Origin: CAZIKF01 sp964539825
Lineage (GTDB): Bacteria; Muiribacteriota; UBA6191
Length of the DNA stretch: 64,000 nt
Reading direction: 5' to 3'
NCBI GenBank assembly: GCA_964539825.1
Contig: CAZIKF010000003.1
Span: forward strand, 124,001-188,000
The notes below the pieces were generated by a model. It worked only from the letters and a program-made list of their open reading frames with translations, did not search any database and was not told the DNA's origin. Of the stretch, positions 16,957 to 26,139 are shown in pieces. How positions within the stretch are numbered: position 1 is the stretch's first letter; each line of letters begins with the position of its first letter. The translations under genes were made by a program, and so were the position numbers.

Positions 16957-18213
16957 TTACTCAGTAATCAAAGGTACCGGCTGCACTGGCTGTATACCAA
17001 CCTGCTGATCCTTCTGAATCCCAAATAGCTGAATCAAAGAAGGGTGCTTTGCGAGGATGTAGTTGAATCTCAAATCCTCTTTATTATTTCCCCCGTCCTG
17101 AAAATTGAATAGGGGATCGCCGCCCGCGTACATGGTTCCAAGCGGATCTCCATAGGGGTTAAGACCACGTTCAGTCAGAAAGCGTTCGATCTGAAAGCGC
17201 TGCTGGTTGGTGACTTTATAGCGCTCCATCTGGCCGGTAGAACCAGGGGTTCCGGTCAGGGGCTGCTGAAGTTCTCGTAGGAAGGCTCCATCCCGTGAAT
17301 AGAGATAGATTCGTTCCAATCCAACTCCCTGTCCCGTGACTCCTCCCCTGGTGGTCATAGTCACCTGGATCTGTTCATGTTCAACCCTGTCAATACGTTT
17401 TATATCTACCTGTAACCGGTCGCCTGCTACAAACCTGGGATCGTTGCGAAGATCGTTCTCAAGTCTACGCCTGGCATCAAAAGAAGCCAGATTGGAGGCT
17501 TGTTGATCACGCTGAGGTTGGTTTTGACCTCCTGGAAAGAATCCATTTCCCCAGGGAGGACGAAAGCCTCCTCCAAACCCTGGATACCCACCGTACCCTG
17601 GGCGTCCCCCATATCCTGGATAACCTCTGTAAGGTGGACGGATTCCCGGCCCCCAATTTCCAAAACCGGGCCCAGCAAAAGGGGGGGGGAACTGGGCTCC
17701 TGGCGGAAGAAACTGGGATCCGGGATTTTGATAACGGCGTCCTGGATTGTACTGGGTAGAATTTGTATATGGATTTCTTTGCAGGGGCGGCGTAAAACCA
17801 GGTGTTTCGTTCACATACGGATTTGGGTGATTGAGCGAAAATACCGGACGCCCTTCACTGAAGCGGGTATCGTTTCCGTAGGGACGCTGCCAGGAATGGT
17901 CAAGAAATGGAGATTGGTAGTTTGAATTTCTGACCGGTCCCCGGTAAAAATAAGTATCTCTGTGAAGATTGGGATTTCGCGTATCCAGCATTGGAGAGCC
18001 AGGCTGGTTTGCTTCTTGATTGCGTAAATCAGACCTCGAATTAATCTGCCTTTGAAGATCTTGGATTTCTATGAGAAGTTCGGAACGCTTCTGTGCATCA
18101 GAAGTATTGGAGAGTTCTTGGAGTTTTCTCTGTAACTCATCATGAGCACTTGTCGAGCACACAACTCCCGCCAAAATCAAAAAAAGGCAAACTTTAATCA
18201 GACATTGGTTCAT
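16957..18213 (-). CDS. Secreted Pro/Gly/Asn-rich hypothetical protein
   Basis: 418 residues. Signal peptide 1-24, then a coiled-coil-like stretch (ELQRKLQELSNTSDAQKR, about 26-60), then a low-complexity Pro/Gly/Tyr/Asn region (about 70-235) with PGYGG-type repeats. A more ordered C-terminal domain follows (about 240-418; RRLENDLRNDPRFVAGDRLQV). The layout resembles surface proteins with a flexible extender. No named family is recognised. It diverges from the propeller lipoprotein at 18322. Confidence 0.7.
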   Translation of the reverse strand: MNQCLIKVCLFLILAGVVCSTSAHDELQRKLQELSNTSDAQKRSELLIEIQDLQRQINSRSDLRNQEANQPGSPMLDTRNPNLHRDTYFYRGPVRNSNYQSPFLDHSWQRPYGNDTRFSEGRPVFSLNHPNPYVNETPGFTPPLQRNPYTNSTQYNPGRRYQNPGSQFLPPGAQFPPPFAGPGFGNWGPGIRPPYRGYPGYGGRPGYGGYPGFGGGFRPPWGNGFFPGGQNQPQRDQQASNLASFDARRRLENDLRNDPRFVAGDRLQVDIKRIDRVEHEQIQVTMTTRGGVTGQGVGLERIYLYSRDGAFLRELQQPLTGTPGSTGQMERYKVTNQQRFQIERFLTERGLNPYGDPLGTMYAGGDPLFNFQDGGNNKEDLRFNYILAKHPSLIQLFGIQKDQQVGIQPVQPVPLITE

Positions 18214-18321
18214 AGGTAATCCCTGTATTTCATCCGTCCAGCTTAAGTCCCTCTATCCAGCTTACGATAAAGGAAGAGAAAAGTTTCGACAGAACGCTGT
18301 TTCATACAAATCGGGGTCCCT

Positions 18322-20115
18322 TTGGCTGATTCTCGTCCTCAAGGAAGAAATTCCTGGACATTCTTCTTATTTCTTCTTGGTTTTGCATACCTTGGATTCT
18401 CTGGTTGTACCGGTTCAGAAAACCCATTGTTTCAACGCCCCGCCGGTCAATTGGAAGGTAAGATTGTGAATCCACAATCTCAACCCGTAAGCCAGGTTGC
18501 GGTCCGCCTGGAAAACACTTTGCAGTCTAGCGGCAGCTCTCTGACCGACGCGGGAGGTACTTATTCCATCGCATCGGCTGACCCGGGAACCTACGATCTC
18601 ATTGCTGAAAAGAAAATTGGGGCTATTTCTTTTCGGGCGCGCAGGCGTTTCTTAAAGGTAAGCGGAGCGGCGATCAAACTGGATGATATTCAAATCAGAC
18701 CAGCTGGAACCATCAGGGGTACTGTTGAACTGGAAGGTCAGGCTTCATCCGATGGTGTGGAGGCAGCTTTGATAGGTACGGGACGTTCAGTTACTACTGC
18801 TGCTGATGGAACCTTTGAATTCACGGATATAGCCTATACCTACCGTGAAGACTCTACCAACCGGCTCCTTCTCTATGACATCACTCTGAAAAAAACTGGA
18901 TTTTCCATTCGTACCATTGAAAATGTTTCCCTGGAGGCAGGGGGGCTAACAGTTCTGGATACGGTCCTCCTGGATAATCTCGATCCGGCCACCGTCGCCG
19001 ATGTAACCGGCGAAATTATACTGGAAGCCAGGAGCGGTGCCTTCGAGACTAAACTGAAAATTCTGGGAACTGCCTTTTTACCGATCATGATTAACTCAGA
19101 TGATCCGGGTCAAAGAGGTTTTCGATTCAAGTCACTTCCCCCAGGTACCTTTGTTCTGAAGGCATCCCACCCCGATTATTATCCCCAAGAAGTGGGCTTT
19201 CGAATTGATGCCGGACAGACCGTAATTGACCTGGGAACGCTTACTTTAACCAATGTCAGACATTACGACGAGGATCGCAAAGCCCTGGACCTGACTCTCT
19301 CGCCCGGAGGTCATCAAATCGCCTATGCAAGATGGGAACCCGATAATACCTTCACCCACAGGGAGATTTTTATCATGGACATAGAGGGACTGGCCTACAA
19401 CACCAGAATCTCTGATCGTGCCAGGGTCTCTGAAGATCGAGGCATGAGCTGGTCCGCTGATGGCAAGCATCTCATCTTTGTAGAGAAAAATGATACGGCA
19501 GTATCCAGGCTCTACCGTCTGGACCATATTTCCTCATCAGGGGGGCTAATCACTGCCCTTACATCCTATTCTCTGGATGTTTCCCAACCAGGATTTGCCC
19601 CTGACGATACCCGTATTGTTTATCATCGTTTTGAAGAAAGTGGAGATATTCTAGGAGGGACCCTGGTTAAGAAGCCCAGCGGTTTTAAAATTGAAAATGA
19701 GTTTTTAATCATTCCCGAGAGAAACGATCAGATATCCCAGAATCAAATTAGCTCGATAGAGCTCGGAATCTCTGATCGAGTACTCTACTCCAAGGACAGC
19801 ACGGGGGCCTTTACGGTTCCCCTCAGTGCGAACGGCGACCTAAATTTGAGATTTCCAATCCTCAATTTTGGACCGGATGCCCATTCCGTTACCTATAGTA
19901 CCGATAACTCCCGCATCGCCTATGCTATTTCCAGCGGTTCTGGAGCCGGGCTATATATATCCGGAGTGGATGGTTCTTCACCAGAGAGAATTGCTATCGC
20001 GTACGGGAGAGCCCTGGAATTCACTACCAATGGGAAGGATATCGTATTTATAGACCAGCGCTCCTCTTGGAGTCGCCGCATAGCAACCGCAATAGTTCCC
20101 CGTCATCTAAGGTGA
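18322..20115 (+). CDS. Lipoprotein with carboxypeptidase-regulatory-like and TolB/PD40-like propeller domains
   Basis: 597 residues. The start is a TTG with GGGG upstream; no ATG precedes the signal peptide, which ends in LGFSGC. Residues about 40-115 and 130-215 are carboxypeptidase-regulatory-like beta sandwiches (LEGKIVNPQSQPVSQVAVRL; GTYDLIAEK). From about 315 on there are PD40/WD-like blades (LSPGGHQIAYARWE, WSADGKHLIFVE, FAPDDTRIVYHRF, TDNSRIAYAIS) as in TolB. It is probably a periplasmic or surface binding protein. Its TGA stop lies inside the left end of hairpin element H1. Confidence 0.8.
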   Translation: MADSRPQGRNSWTFFLFLLGFAYLGFSGCTGSENPLFQRPAGQLEGKIVNPQSQPVSQVAVRLENTLQSSGSSLTDAGGTYSIASADPGTYDLIAEKKIGAISFRARRRFLKVSGAAIKLDDIQIRPAGTIRGTVELEGQASSDGVEAALIGTGRSVTTAADGTFEFTDIAYTYREDSTNRLLLYDITLKKTGFSIRTIENVSLEAGGLTVLDTVLLDNLDPATVADVTGEIILEARSGAFETKLKILGTAFLPIMINSDDPGQRGFRFKSLPPGTFVLKASHPDYYPQEVGFRIDAGQTVIDLGTLTLTNVRHYDEDRKALDLTLSPGGHQIAYARWEPDNTFTHREIFIMDIEGLAYNTRISDRARVSEDRGMSWSADGKHLIFVEKNDTAVSRLYRLDHISSSGGLITALTSYSLDVSQPGFAPDDTRIVYHRFEESGDILGGTLVKKPSGFKIENEFLIIPERNDQISQNQISSIELGISDRVLYSKDSTGAFTVPLSANGDLNLRFPILNFGPDAHSVTYSTDNSRIAYAISSGSGAGLYISGVDGSSPERIAIAYGRALEFTTNGKDIVFIDQRSSWSRRIATAIVPRHLR

Positions 20116-20275
20116 TCCGAGAACCGAAAATTTTAGAGAATTGGAGCGCCCATGGACTTCGCCTGCTGGCGGTTCCCTCCTTGAACGATGCGATTGCATC
20201 GCCCTTCGTCGCGAACCACCACCATGCTTGTCCCTGAGCACTCTAATTCTCTAAAATTTTCGGCTCTCGAATCAC
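20112..20275. repeat. Family H long-hairpin element H1
   Basis: A 164-nt imperfect palindrome. The arms 20118-20146 and 20241-20269 pair over 29 nt with one mismatch and one G-U, and GTGAT/ATCAC extends the base. The centre holds GGTTC/GAACC around CGATGC-gatt-GCATCG. The core flank CTTCGTCGC is shared with H4. GTGA at the left end supplies the stop codon of the preceding lipoprotein gene. No open frame of note lies inside. Confidence 0.85.
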
Positions 20276-20553
20276 GGTGATTTTATCCTTGCTTCGCTCG
20301 GTTTTCTCTCCTTCCATTCTGGATCTCGATCCGGAATCTATCTTTCCGCCCTTATGGCGGATGCATTCCTGTTTCTTTGATTCCATTGATTCAATTGTTT
20401 CCTTTGTTCCCATTGATTCTCTCTCCAAGTCATTGATTCTCTCTCCAAGTCATTGATTCTCTCTCCAAGTCATTGTTTCCCTTTCGGGTTGTTGATTTCT
20501 TTTGGGCTTTGTATCTTTGATTGGTTACTTTCTTATTTATGTGGGTAGGATTC
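20276..20553. repeat. Pyrimidine-rich leader with three 20-bp tandem repeats before alkD
   Basis: No gene is visible. The stretch is rich in T and C on the plus strand. At 20411-20470 the 20-bp unit CATTGATTCTCTCTCCAAGT occurs three times in a row without a mismatch, with CATTG of a fourth unit following. Partial units (CATTGATTC) precede at about 20383. The ribosome site TAGGA lies just before the alkD ATG. Confidence 0.8.
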
Positions 20554-21246
20554 ATGATGGAATTCAATGAATTGATGGCTTTGCTGGAGTCTATGGGTAC
20601 GGCTCAGAATGTTAAGGTTTATAAGCGGCATGGGGTGAGGGAGCCGTTGTTTGGGGTTAGTTATGCGAATCTTGGAAAGCTGAAAAAGAAGATTAAGATC
20701 GACACCTCCCTTGCTCGTGAGCTTTGGCAGACTAAGAACGCGGACGCCCGTACTCTTGCTTGTATGATTGCGGATGGCTCTGAATTTGGGTCTGAAGAAC
20801 TCGATAGCTGGGTCCTCGATGTGGATAACACCGGTCTTGCTGGCTACTATGGCGGATTGGTTGGCAGAAGCGCACATACCGCGGAGAAGATTGATGCCTG
20901 GATCCAGGCTGAGGAAGAATTTGTTCAGGATAGCGGGTACTCCTGTGTTTGTCAGACCCTCAAAGGAAATCCAGACAAACTTTCAGATGAATTTTGTAAC
21001 CAGATCTTAAATTTTATCGAAGAGAGAATTCACACTGCTCCCAACCGGGCTCGCCAGGCTATGAACAATGCATTGATTGCGATTGGTACCTACAAAAGGA
21101 ATTGCCGTGAAGAGGCTCTGGTTGTCGCTGGGCGCATTGGAAAAGTGGAGATTGATCATGGGGACACCAGTTGTAAGACTCCCGATGCCATCCCCTATAT
21201 TAAGAAAGCGGTAGCGCATCTTGAGAAGAAGAAAGCTAAGAACTAA
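20554..21246 (+). CDS. AlkD-like DNA alkylation repair protein
   Basis: 230 residues from the ATG at 20554 (a second ATG follows directly). It matches the AlkD/DNA-alkylation-repair HEAT-like family: GVREPLFGVSYANLGKL near the start, LARELWQTKNADARTLACMIADG, then repeated helix pairs to the C-terminus. Such proteins excise N3- and N7-alkylated bases with a HEAT-like fold. The last 40 or so codons recur as a remnant at 21911-22039, just before ogt. The catalytic residues were not checked individually. Confidence 0.8.
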   Translation: MMEFNELMALLESMGTAQNVKVYKRHGVREPLFGVSYANLGKLKKKIKIDTSLARELWQTKNADARTLACMIADGSEFGSEELDSWVLDVDNTGLAGYYGGLVGRSAHTAEKIDAWIQAEEEFVQDSGYSCVCQTLKGNPDKLSDEFCNQILNFIEERIHTAPNRARQAMNNALIAIGTYKRNCREEALVVAGRIGKVEIDHGDTSCKTPDAIPYIKKAVAHLEKKKAKN

Positions 21247-21284
21247 ATGAGGGTTTCTGGAATCTGTGATTCTCAAACTACAGT

Positions 21285-21686
21285 TTATCGGAGATAATCG
21301 GAAAGCACTCTTTGAATCATGGCCACATAACCTTCAAAATCGGTTGGTTTAACAATAACCGCATCTGCTTTGCTGTCTTTACATTCGTTTATGAGCAGGG
21401 GATCTTCAGAGGAAGTCCAGACAATCACCGGTATCTTTTGAAATTCACTTCTAGTCTTGATCTTTTTAAGAATATCTCTTCCGTCATAACCAGGGAGGTT
21501 GATATCGAGAAGGATAAGGCTTGGTAAAAAATCCATGGATTTATCAAGATGGGAAACGACTGCCTTTCCATCGTGTAGCACTTCCAAGTCAATCTGAAGA
21601 GAATATTCCAAAAAGGCTTCCTCCAAGAGACGGATGTCTCCGCTGTTATCCTCAATGACCAGTACTTTGAATTTTTCGCTACTCAT
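21285..21686 (-). CDS. Single-domain response regulator (Rcp1-like)
   Basis: 133 residues, a lone receiver domain. The acidic pair is E12-D13, the phospho-acceptor is D61 in LILLDINLPG, the switch residues are WTSS, and K is in VIVKPTDF. The EDNSGDIRLLEEAF start and the long loop before D61 are typical of the Rcp1-type regulators paired with phytochrome-like or PAS kinases. No output domain and no adjacent kinase. It sits between alkD and the alkD remnant, on the opposite strand. Confidence 0.9.
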   Translation of the reverse strand: MSSEKFKVLVIEDNSGDIRLLEEAFLEYSLQIDLEVLHDGKAVVSHLDKSMDFLPSLILLDINLPGYDGRDILKKIKTRSEFQKIPVIVWTSSEDPLLINECKDSKADAVIVKPTDFEGYVAMIQRVLSDYLR

Positions 21687-21910
21687 ATCGCGGTATCTAG
21701 AGTTTCTTATATAAAACTCTTATTAGAGTCAAATGTTCCCTCGAATCTAATTATACTGAAAATTGGGCAGAAATAGAGAAATTAGAGATAAAATCTCATT
21801 TAGATCACATTAGAGGTTTGGCGGAAATGTTGACAGGAAAGAATCGTGCTCTTAGATTTATTCCATGAAAATTTTTGGTGAAACCCTCTCTACTGAGCTT
21901 GGATGTTTTT

Positions 21911-22039
21911 TGCCGTGAAGAAGCTCTGGCTATGGCTGGGCGCATTGGAAAAGTGGAGATTGATCATGGGGACACCAGTTGTAAGACTCCAGACGCAATT
22001 CCCTATATTAAGAAGGCGGTAGCGCATCTTGAAAAGTAG
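21911..22039 (+). pseudogene. alkD 3'-end remnant
   Basis: These 129 nt match the 3' end of alkD (from about 21102) with roughly 10 substitutions, most at third codon positions. The frame stays open for 42 codons and ends in TAG at 22037-22039. There is no start region or ribosome site of its own. It ends 17 nt before ogt, so it is best read as the tail of an alkD copy that once preceded ogt directly. Confidence 0.85.
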
Positions 22040-22056
22040 AATCGAAAGTAGGGGAA

Positions 22057-22515
22057 ATGCACGTTTATGCTGATGTATTCGATTCTGCAATGGGACCTAT
22101 TTATTTAAGGGCCAATGATGATCATTTGCTCAGTCTGGATTTTGATCCCGATGAATTCCCAGAAACTACAACTTCAAACTGCTTAATTGAGAAGGCTAAA
22201 ACTCAGCTCGGCGAGTATTTCAGCGGGCAGCGTAGAGAGTTTGATCTACCCTTTGAAATCAAGGGAACCCAATTTCAAAAAAAGGTGCTTGAGGCTATGA
22301 TCTCCATCCCCTATGGGGAGGTGCTGAGCTATTCTGAAGTAGCTTTTCAGATAAATCATCCGGCAGCATTTCGAGCAGTGGGGAATGCTTGCAATGGTAA
22401 TAAACTCCCCTTACTCATTCCCTGTCACCGGGTAGTAGCGGCCAATGGGCTGGGTGGATTTGGATGCGGTCTTGAGAAGAAGAGTTACTTGCTCAGGCTT
22501 GAAGGCTATCTCTAA
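22057..22515 (+). CDS. ogt: Methylated-DNA--protein-cysteine methyltransferase (Ogt type)
   Basis: 152 residues with AGGGG before the ATG. The active site IPCHRVVA (acceptor Cys near 124) and the preceding GNACNGNKLPLLIPC, IPYGEVLSYSEVA and the DNA-binding FRAVGNA segment are those of the Ogt/MGMT family. It removes alkyl groups from O6 of guanine in a suicide reaction. No Ada-type regulatory domain. The neighbouring alkD gene and its remnant make this an alkylation-repair locus. Confidence 0.93.
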   Translation: MHVYADVFDSAMGPIYLRANDDHLLSLDFDPDEFPETTTSNCLIEKAKTQLGEYFSGQRREFDLPFEIKGTQFQKKVLEAMISIPYGEVLSYSEVAFQINHPAAFRAVGNACNGNKLPLLIPCHRVVAANGLGGFGCGLEKKSYLLRLEGYL

Positions 22516-22517
22516 AT

Positions 22518-23057
22518 TTAGCTCTCTCTTCCTTCTACCTTTTCCTTAAGTGCTTTGAGGCTCTTCTCAAAGACCTCTCCCATCATCTTATCCATGAATA
22601 GGCACATCCAGCGATAGATTGGATTATAGCCACTTTCTCCTGAATCTCTCCAGGTGACCCTTGTGCCCTTCTCTTCCCGGCTGAACATGAATTGGCCTTT
22701 GAGCACAAAGTTTCCCTTATCCATGGATAATTCAAATTCGATCCCGGATTGGGGATCGGCCTTGATGATGGTTTGAGAGCCGTTCCCCATTTTATTAGAC
22801 TCCCAGGAGCGAGTTGAGCCGACTCCTTCCTCGTTCCCCGAGTAAGCATAGACGATGTCGGGTTCCATGGAATCAAAGGCGCACCACTGAGGCCACCCCG
22901 TCTTGAGATTTGCTATATAGGGATAAATTTTCTCGGCGGGAACATTCATGACCAGGGTTCTCTCCACTGCCCAGTGGGAAGGCAGGAGAAAACTTCCACC
23001 AGCTAGCAAGGCTACGATTACAACCAGGCCAATCATCAGGTTCTTTAAAAAAGTCAT
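22518..23057 (-). CDS. Membrane-anchored SRPBCC-family protein
   Basis: 179 residues from the ATG at 23057, preceded by GAGAGGAAA. One N-terminal membrane helix (about 5-24) anchors an SRPBCC/polyketide-cyclase-like domain: VPAEKIYPYIANLKTGWPQW, the VGSTRSWESNKMGNGSQ strand pair, and a C-terminal long helix (FEKSLKALKEKVEG). Such domains bind hydrophobic ligands in a helix-grip cavity. The ligand is unknown. The gene lies 23 nt after the STAND regulator gene on the same strand. Confidence 0.75.
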   Translation of the reverse strand: MTFLKNLMIGLVVIVALLAGGSFLLPSHWAVERTLVMNVPAEKIYPYIANLKTGWPQWCAFDSMEPDIVYAYSGNEEGVGSTRSWESNKMGNGSQTIIKADPQSGIEFELSMDKGNFVLKGQFMFSREEKGTRVTWRDSGESGYNPIYRWMCLFMDKMMGEVFEKSLKALKEKVEGRES

Positions 23058-23080
23058 AAATTTCCTCTCTGTCCAGACTC

Positions 23081-25546
23081 TCATTTACTAAGAGCAAGAG
23101 ACTCTGCCCTCCAATCCCGTTCCAGGAGTTCATAGTAGTCCTTGAGTGTGCAGATCACCAGACATTTCCTGGATGGGAGCAGGCAATAGGAGGGCTCCAT
23201 CAGATGCCTTGCTATGTACTGATTTTCTGTAGCAGTGGGTTCTATTTCTTTCTTGAGGCGATTGATTGCCATGCGTACTACCGGTTCATCCACTTCGCTA
23301 TCATATGGCTTTTGCCACAGACCTCGGTAGAGCTCAGAACTTGTAAGGTACTCGCCTGGTGATTTTAAGAAAGTGATAAAGAGAGCCAGGAGATTTCGTT
23401 TCCTTGCCAGTTTCAATTCTCCCCTGGTCCTTTCCCAGAATTCCTCCGTGACCAGGTTGAGTACCAACTCATATTGGTTCTTCTCTTTGTCTGAAGTGTG
23501 AATTAGATTAGAGCATACCAGTCGTGGACCTTCATGGCTGAAGCGAACAAAGACCAGTGATTCACTAAGTTTTTTCGCGAAGGTGCTCTGAATCTTCTGC
23601 AAAAGGTCTTCCTTATCGGCCTCTCCATAGTAGTCACAGGGCCATGCCAGGGGAGGACTAAGGGGTTCCAGGATCTCTCTGAGGCTTATCTGCCAGGACT
23701 GAAGAGACGAGTTTTCAGACCATTTCGGTAATCGTCCCGACAGGCATTCCAACAAAATATGCATGTATTCATCTCTTGAATCCCCATAGCTTTTCTCAAT
23801 GGAGTCCAAGGATTCCCTGGCCAGATCAAGTCTGCCCATCAAAATGATTGAAAAGAGCGCGAGTTTGGCACAAATTCTTGCCCGTCCGTGATCACCGACG
23901 AAAGAAAAGAATTCTTCTGCCCTTTGCCAACTCCATAGGGCTTCTTTATGGCGATGGAGAAAGTAAAATATCATGCCTCCATAGAGAAAGGCGTGAGCGA
24001 GTTTTTGGTGTTCTTGTCGGTTACTTGCCTGCACCAGAAGGGACTCGACCTGATCAAATGCTTCCTGGAAGTGACCTTTCATGATGAGGATCTCTGTTTT
24101 TCTATAGAATAATTTTGTTTTATTCGCGCTATATAGATCAGGATTAAGGGATAGAATTTGAGCCTGAGTTTCTTCTCTGCGCTCAGAGTCTGGTATGGAA
24201 GTGACATTCAGGTTTACCAGAAGAAGAGCCCTGAGATCGTCGAATCCATACTGGAGACAAATGTCATGATTTTCTTCGAGGCATTGCATCGCAAAATCGG
24301 ATTCACCAAGGCTAAAGCAGCAACTGGCCAATGTGGCCTGGACCGTACTAAGAAGTTCCTTAGACTGACAACTGGATAGAATTTGCTGGAGAATCTCGCG
24401 GGCTCTGCCGGAATCTCCTTTCAGTAATAGCGCTTTTGCCTGGTAGAGTGAAATCCAGTTTTCATCCTCCTGATCCCCAGTATTCTCTACTTCCAGGTAA
24501 CTGAGGGCTTCCTCTAGTTCCCCGGTCTCGAAGATTAATCGTCCTTTTAGACGGCTCATCCAGGGTCCGAGTCCCTCTTCTCGAGATTCCATTGCCCTGA
24601 GAATTCGAGAAGGATTCTGAGCACCCTCATGGGAGCAAAACAGATTTTTAGATTCGCTTTCAAGATCATGATTAAGAATGATTCCCTGGGCTAATCTCTC
24701 CTGGGCTATCGCGGATTCCGTAAAACCTGATGAGACCTCGTAGAGTTCTTCACGCAGCTGACGCTCACGAAGATCTTCACTGGAGCCCAGAAATTGCTTC
24801 ACCAATGGATTAACACGCCATGTATCCTGGAAGGAGCGTTCTAATAGAGCCCGGTCCTTGAGCTCATGAAAAATCTCCTCCCCTTTATCTCGAAGCAGTC
24901 TTTTCAGCCCCTCTCCCATTCCGGCCGGCAATTCCCAGTACGAAAGCTTCAATAATCCCTCGTAAGACCTGGGGCTTATTCCATCCAATGCCCGCGTGCA
25001 GACCTCCGTTCTTTCTTTTCGAATCAGATCTAAAGGGATTTTGAAATCTGTACCCAGGTTCTCTCTGAACTGGAGTAAATAGAGACTTACGAGTCCCGGG
25101 TGGCCCGCGCAAATGCTCAGAAGTTCCCATCGGTGCTGCTGGGTCAGCTGTTTCAGGTCCGGTAAATACTTTCTGGCCAATCCAAAGACTTGTGAGGCAT
25201 CAAGGCAGGGGATCTGCATTGGTTCCATCCAGGGCTGACTTATGGCTGGCGGCCTTCGTTCAGCAGTGAACACCAGGGTTCTGGATCTGGAATGAAGTTC
25301 TTGTAATTGAGTCTCTGAGGGCGGCTGATAGGGACCTGAGATGAGACCGATATTAATCTCATCTAACGCCAGTAGTTCTGAGGCGGAATTTACAGAAGCA
25401 CAGGTCCCAGGGAGAAACTTCAATTCCAATTGGCGGCAAAAAGTTCTTTTACCAACACCTGGTAAGCCATAAAGACAAACCAGGGGAAAACCCTGCTCTA
25501 TGATTTGTTGAAATTGGCGAAAAAGGCGAGATCGCTCAATCCACAT
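23081..25546 (-). CDS. STAND-type ATPase with TPR region and C-terminal winged helix
   Basis: 821 residues. Walker A GLPGVGKRT at 27-35 is followed by an NB-ARC-like segment to about 260 (LVFTAERR, AGHPGLVSLYLL). The middle (about 330-600) is TPR-like with many short helix pairs. Residues about 690-800 look like an OmpR/PhoB-type winged helix (RNLLALFITFLKSPGEYLT, VVRMAINRLKKEIEP). In SARP/MalT-like regulators the DNA-binding domain order differs, so the wing at the C-terminus after the TPRs is notable. It is likely a signal-controlled transcription factor. A deletion derivative of the R element lies 14 nt upstream of its ATG. Confidence 0.75.
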   Translation of the reverse strand: MWIERSRLFRQFQQIIEQGFPLVCLYGLPGVGKRTFCRQLELKFLPGTCASVNSASELLALDEINIGLISGPYQPPSETQLQELHSRSRTLVFTAERRPPAISQPWMEPMQIPCLDASQVFGLARKYLPDLKQLTQQHRWELLSICAGHPGLVSLYLLQFRENLGTDFKIPLDLIRKERTEVCTRALDGISPRSYEGLLKLSYWELPAGMGEGLKRLLRDKGEEIFHELKDRALLERSFQDTWRVNPLVKQFLGSSEDLRERQLREELYEVSSGFTESAIAQERLAQGIILNHDLESESKNLFCSHEGAQNPSRILRAMESREEGLGPWMSRLKGRLIFETGELEEALSYLEVENTGDQEDENWISLYQAKALLLKGDSGRAREILQQILSSCQSKELLSTVQATLASCCFSLGESDFAMQCLEENHDICLQYGFDDLRALLLVNLNVTSIPDSERREETQAQILSLNPDLYSANKTKLFYRKTEILIMKGHFQEAFDQVESLLVQASNRQEHQKLAHAFLYGGMIFYFLHRHKEALWSWQRAEEFFSFVGDHGRARICAKLALFSIILMGRLDLARESLDSIEKSYGDSRDEYMHILLECLSGRLPKWSENSSLQSWQISLREILEPLSPPLAWPCDYYGEADKEDLLQKIQSTFAKKLSESLVFVRFSHEGPRLVCSNLIHTSDKEKNQYELVLNLVTEEFWERTRGELKLARKRNLLALFITFLKSPGEYLTSSELYRGLWQKPYDSEVDEPVVRMAINRLKKEIEPTATENQYIARHLMEPSYCLLPSRKCLVICTLKDYYELLERDWRAESLALSK

Positions 25547-25560
25547 GTGAGTATTCCTTT

Positions 25561-25595
25561 TATACCGAAAAGCAAATCAAATGCATTTGGGCATA
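25561..25595 (-). repeat. Family R deletion derivative F
   Basis: On the minus strand this reads TATGCCCAAATGCATTTG joined directly to TTTGCTTTTCGGTATA. These are the 5' and 3' ends of the family-R elements with the roughly 95-nt interior missing. It lies 14 nt before the start codon of the STAND gene, the same spacing range as complete copies A-C. Confidence 0.75.
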
Positions 25596-25605
25596 GGTTG
25601 AAAAA

Positions 25606-25633
25606 AGCCCCGTACTTCTTGGAAGTACGGGGC
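25606..25633 (-). terminator. Rho-independent terminator
   Basis: A perfect 12-bp stem, GCCCCGTACTTC/GAAGTACGGGGC, with loop TTG. On the minus strand it is followed by six T residues. It closes transcription of the secreted-protein gene at 25657-26139. Confidence 0.9.
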
Positions 25634-25656
25634 CTGAGTATATCAGTTTCAATCGT

Positions 25657-26139
25657 TTATAGGGTTAAGTCATCAGAGATCCAGGTCTCTCCTAACCTTC
25701 GGGGTGGTGTAGGTAGATCTTCGATTGGAATGATCCCTTTGTGAGTAAGGATTCCGGTTGTCATGATCTCCCAACTCAAAGGTTCTCCACCTTTGTTGAG
25801 GGTGATCTCTACGAGTGATCCTTCTTCCATGGTGTTGTATTTTCCAAAGAAATTAATGTCTCTCCAGAATGCATCAATCTTAAAGCGGATCTTATCGTCG
25901 ATGGCTTCACCAATTTGCTCCAGGCAATGGACCTCGAGATGCAGGACATTACGCTTGCTGGTAACACTCTCAAGATATTTCACCATTTTGGATTGATTCT
26001 TACACTTGCCAAGCCACTGGGCATCCGAGACTTCTTCAGTCTCTAAAGCCAGGGTGTCAAAATCCAAAGCCTCTACTTCCCAGTTCAGGGACGCGAATCC
26101 AAAGGTTGTGAACATCATCATTAAAAGAACAGATTTCAT
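25657..26139 (-). CDS. Secreted hypothetical protein
   Basis: 160 residues from the ATG at 26139, preceded by GGAGGT. Signal peptide about 1-17. The mature part is acidic and beta-rich, with two cysteines (GKCKN, VHCLE) that may pair. No family is recognised. It is a single-gene unit with its own terminator. Confidence 0.65.
   Translation of the reverse strand: MKSVLLMMMFTTFGFASLNWEVEALDFDTLALETEEVSDAQWLGKCKNQSKMVKYLESVTSKRNVLHLEVHCLEQIGEAIDDKIRFKIDAFWRDINFFGKYNTMEEGSLVEITLNKGGEPLSWEIMTTGILTHKGIIPIEDLPTPPRRLGETWISDDLTL

Noticed and set aside
20411..20475. Three 20-bp direct repeats as a possible CRISPR remnant
   Set aside because: The units are adjacent with no spacers, and no cas gene is near. 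It is a simple tandem repeat.
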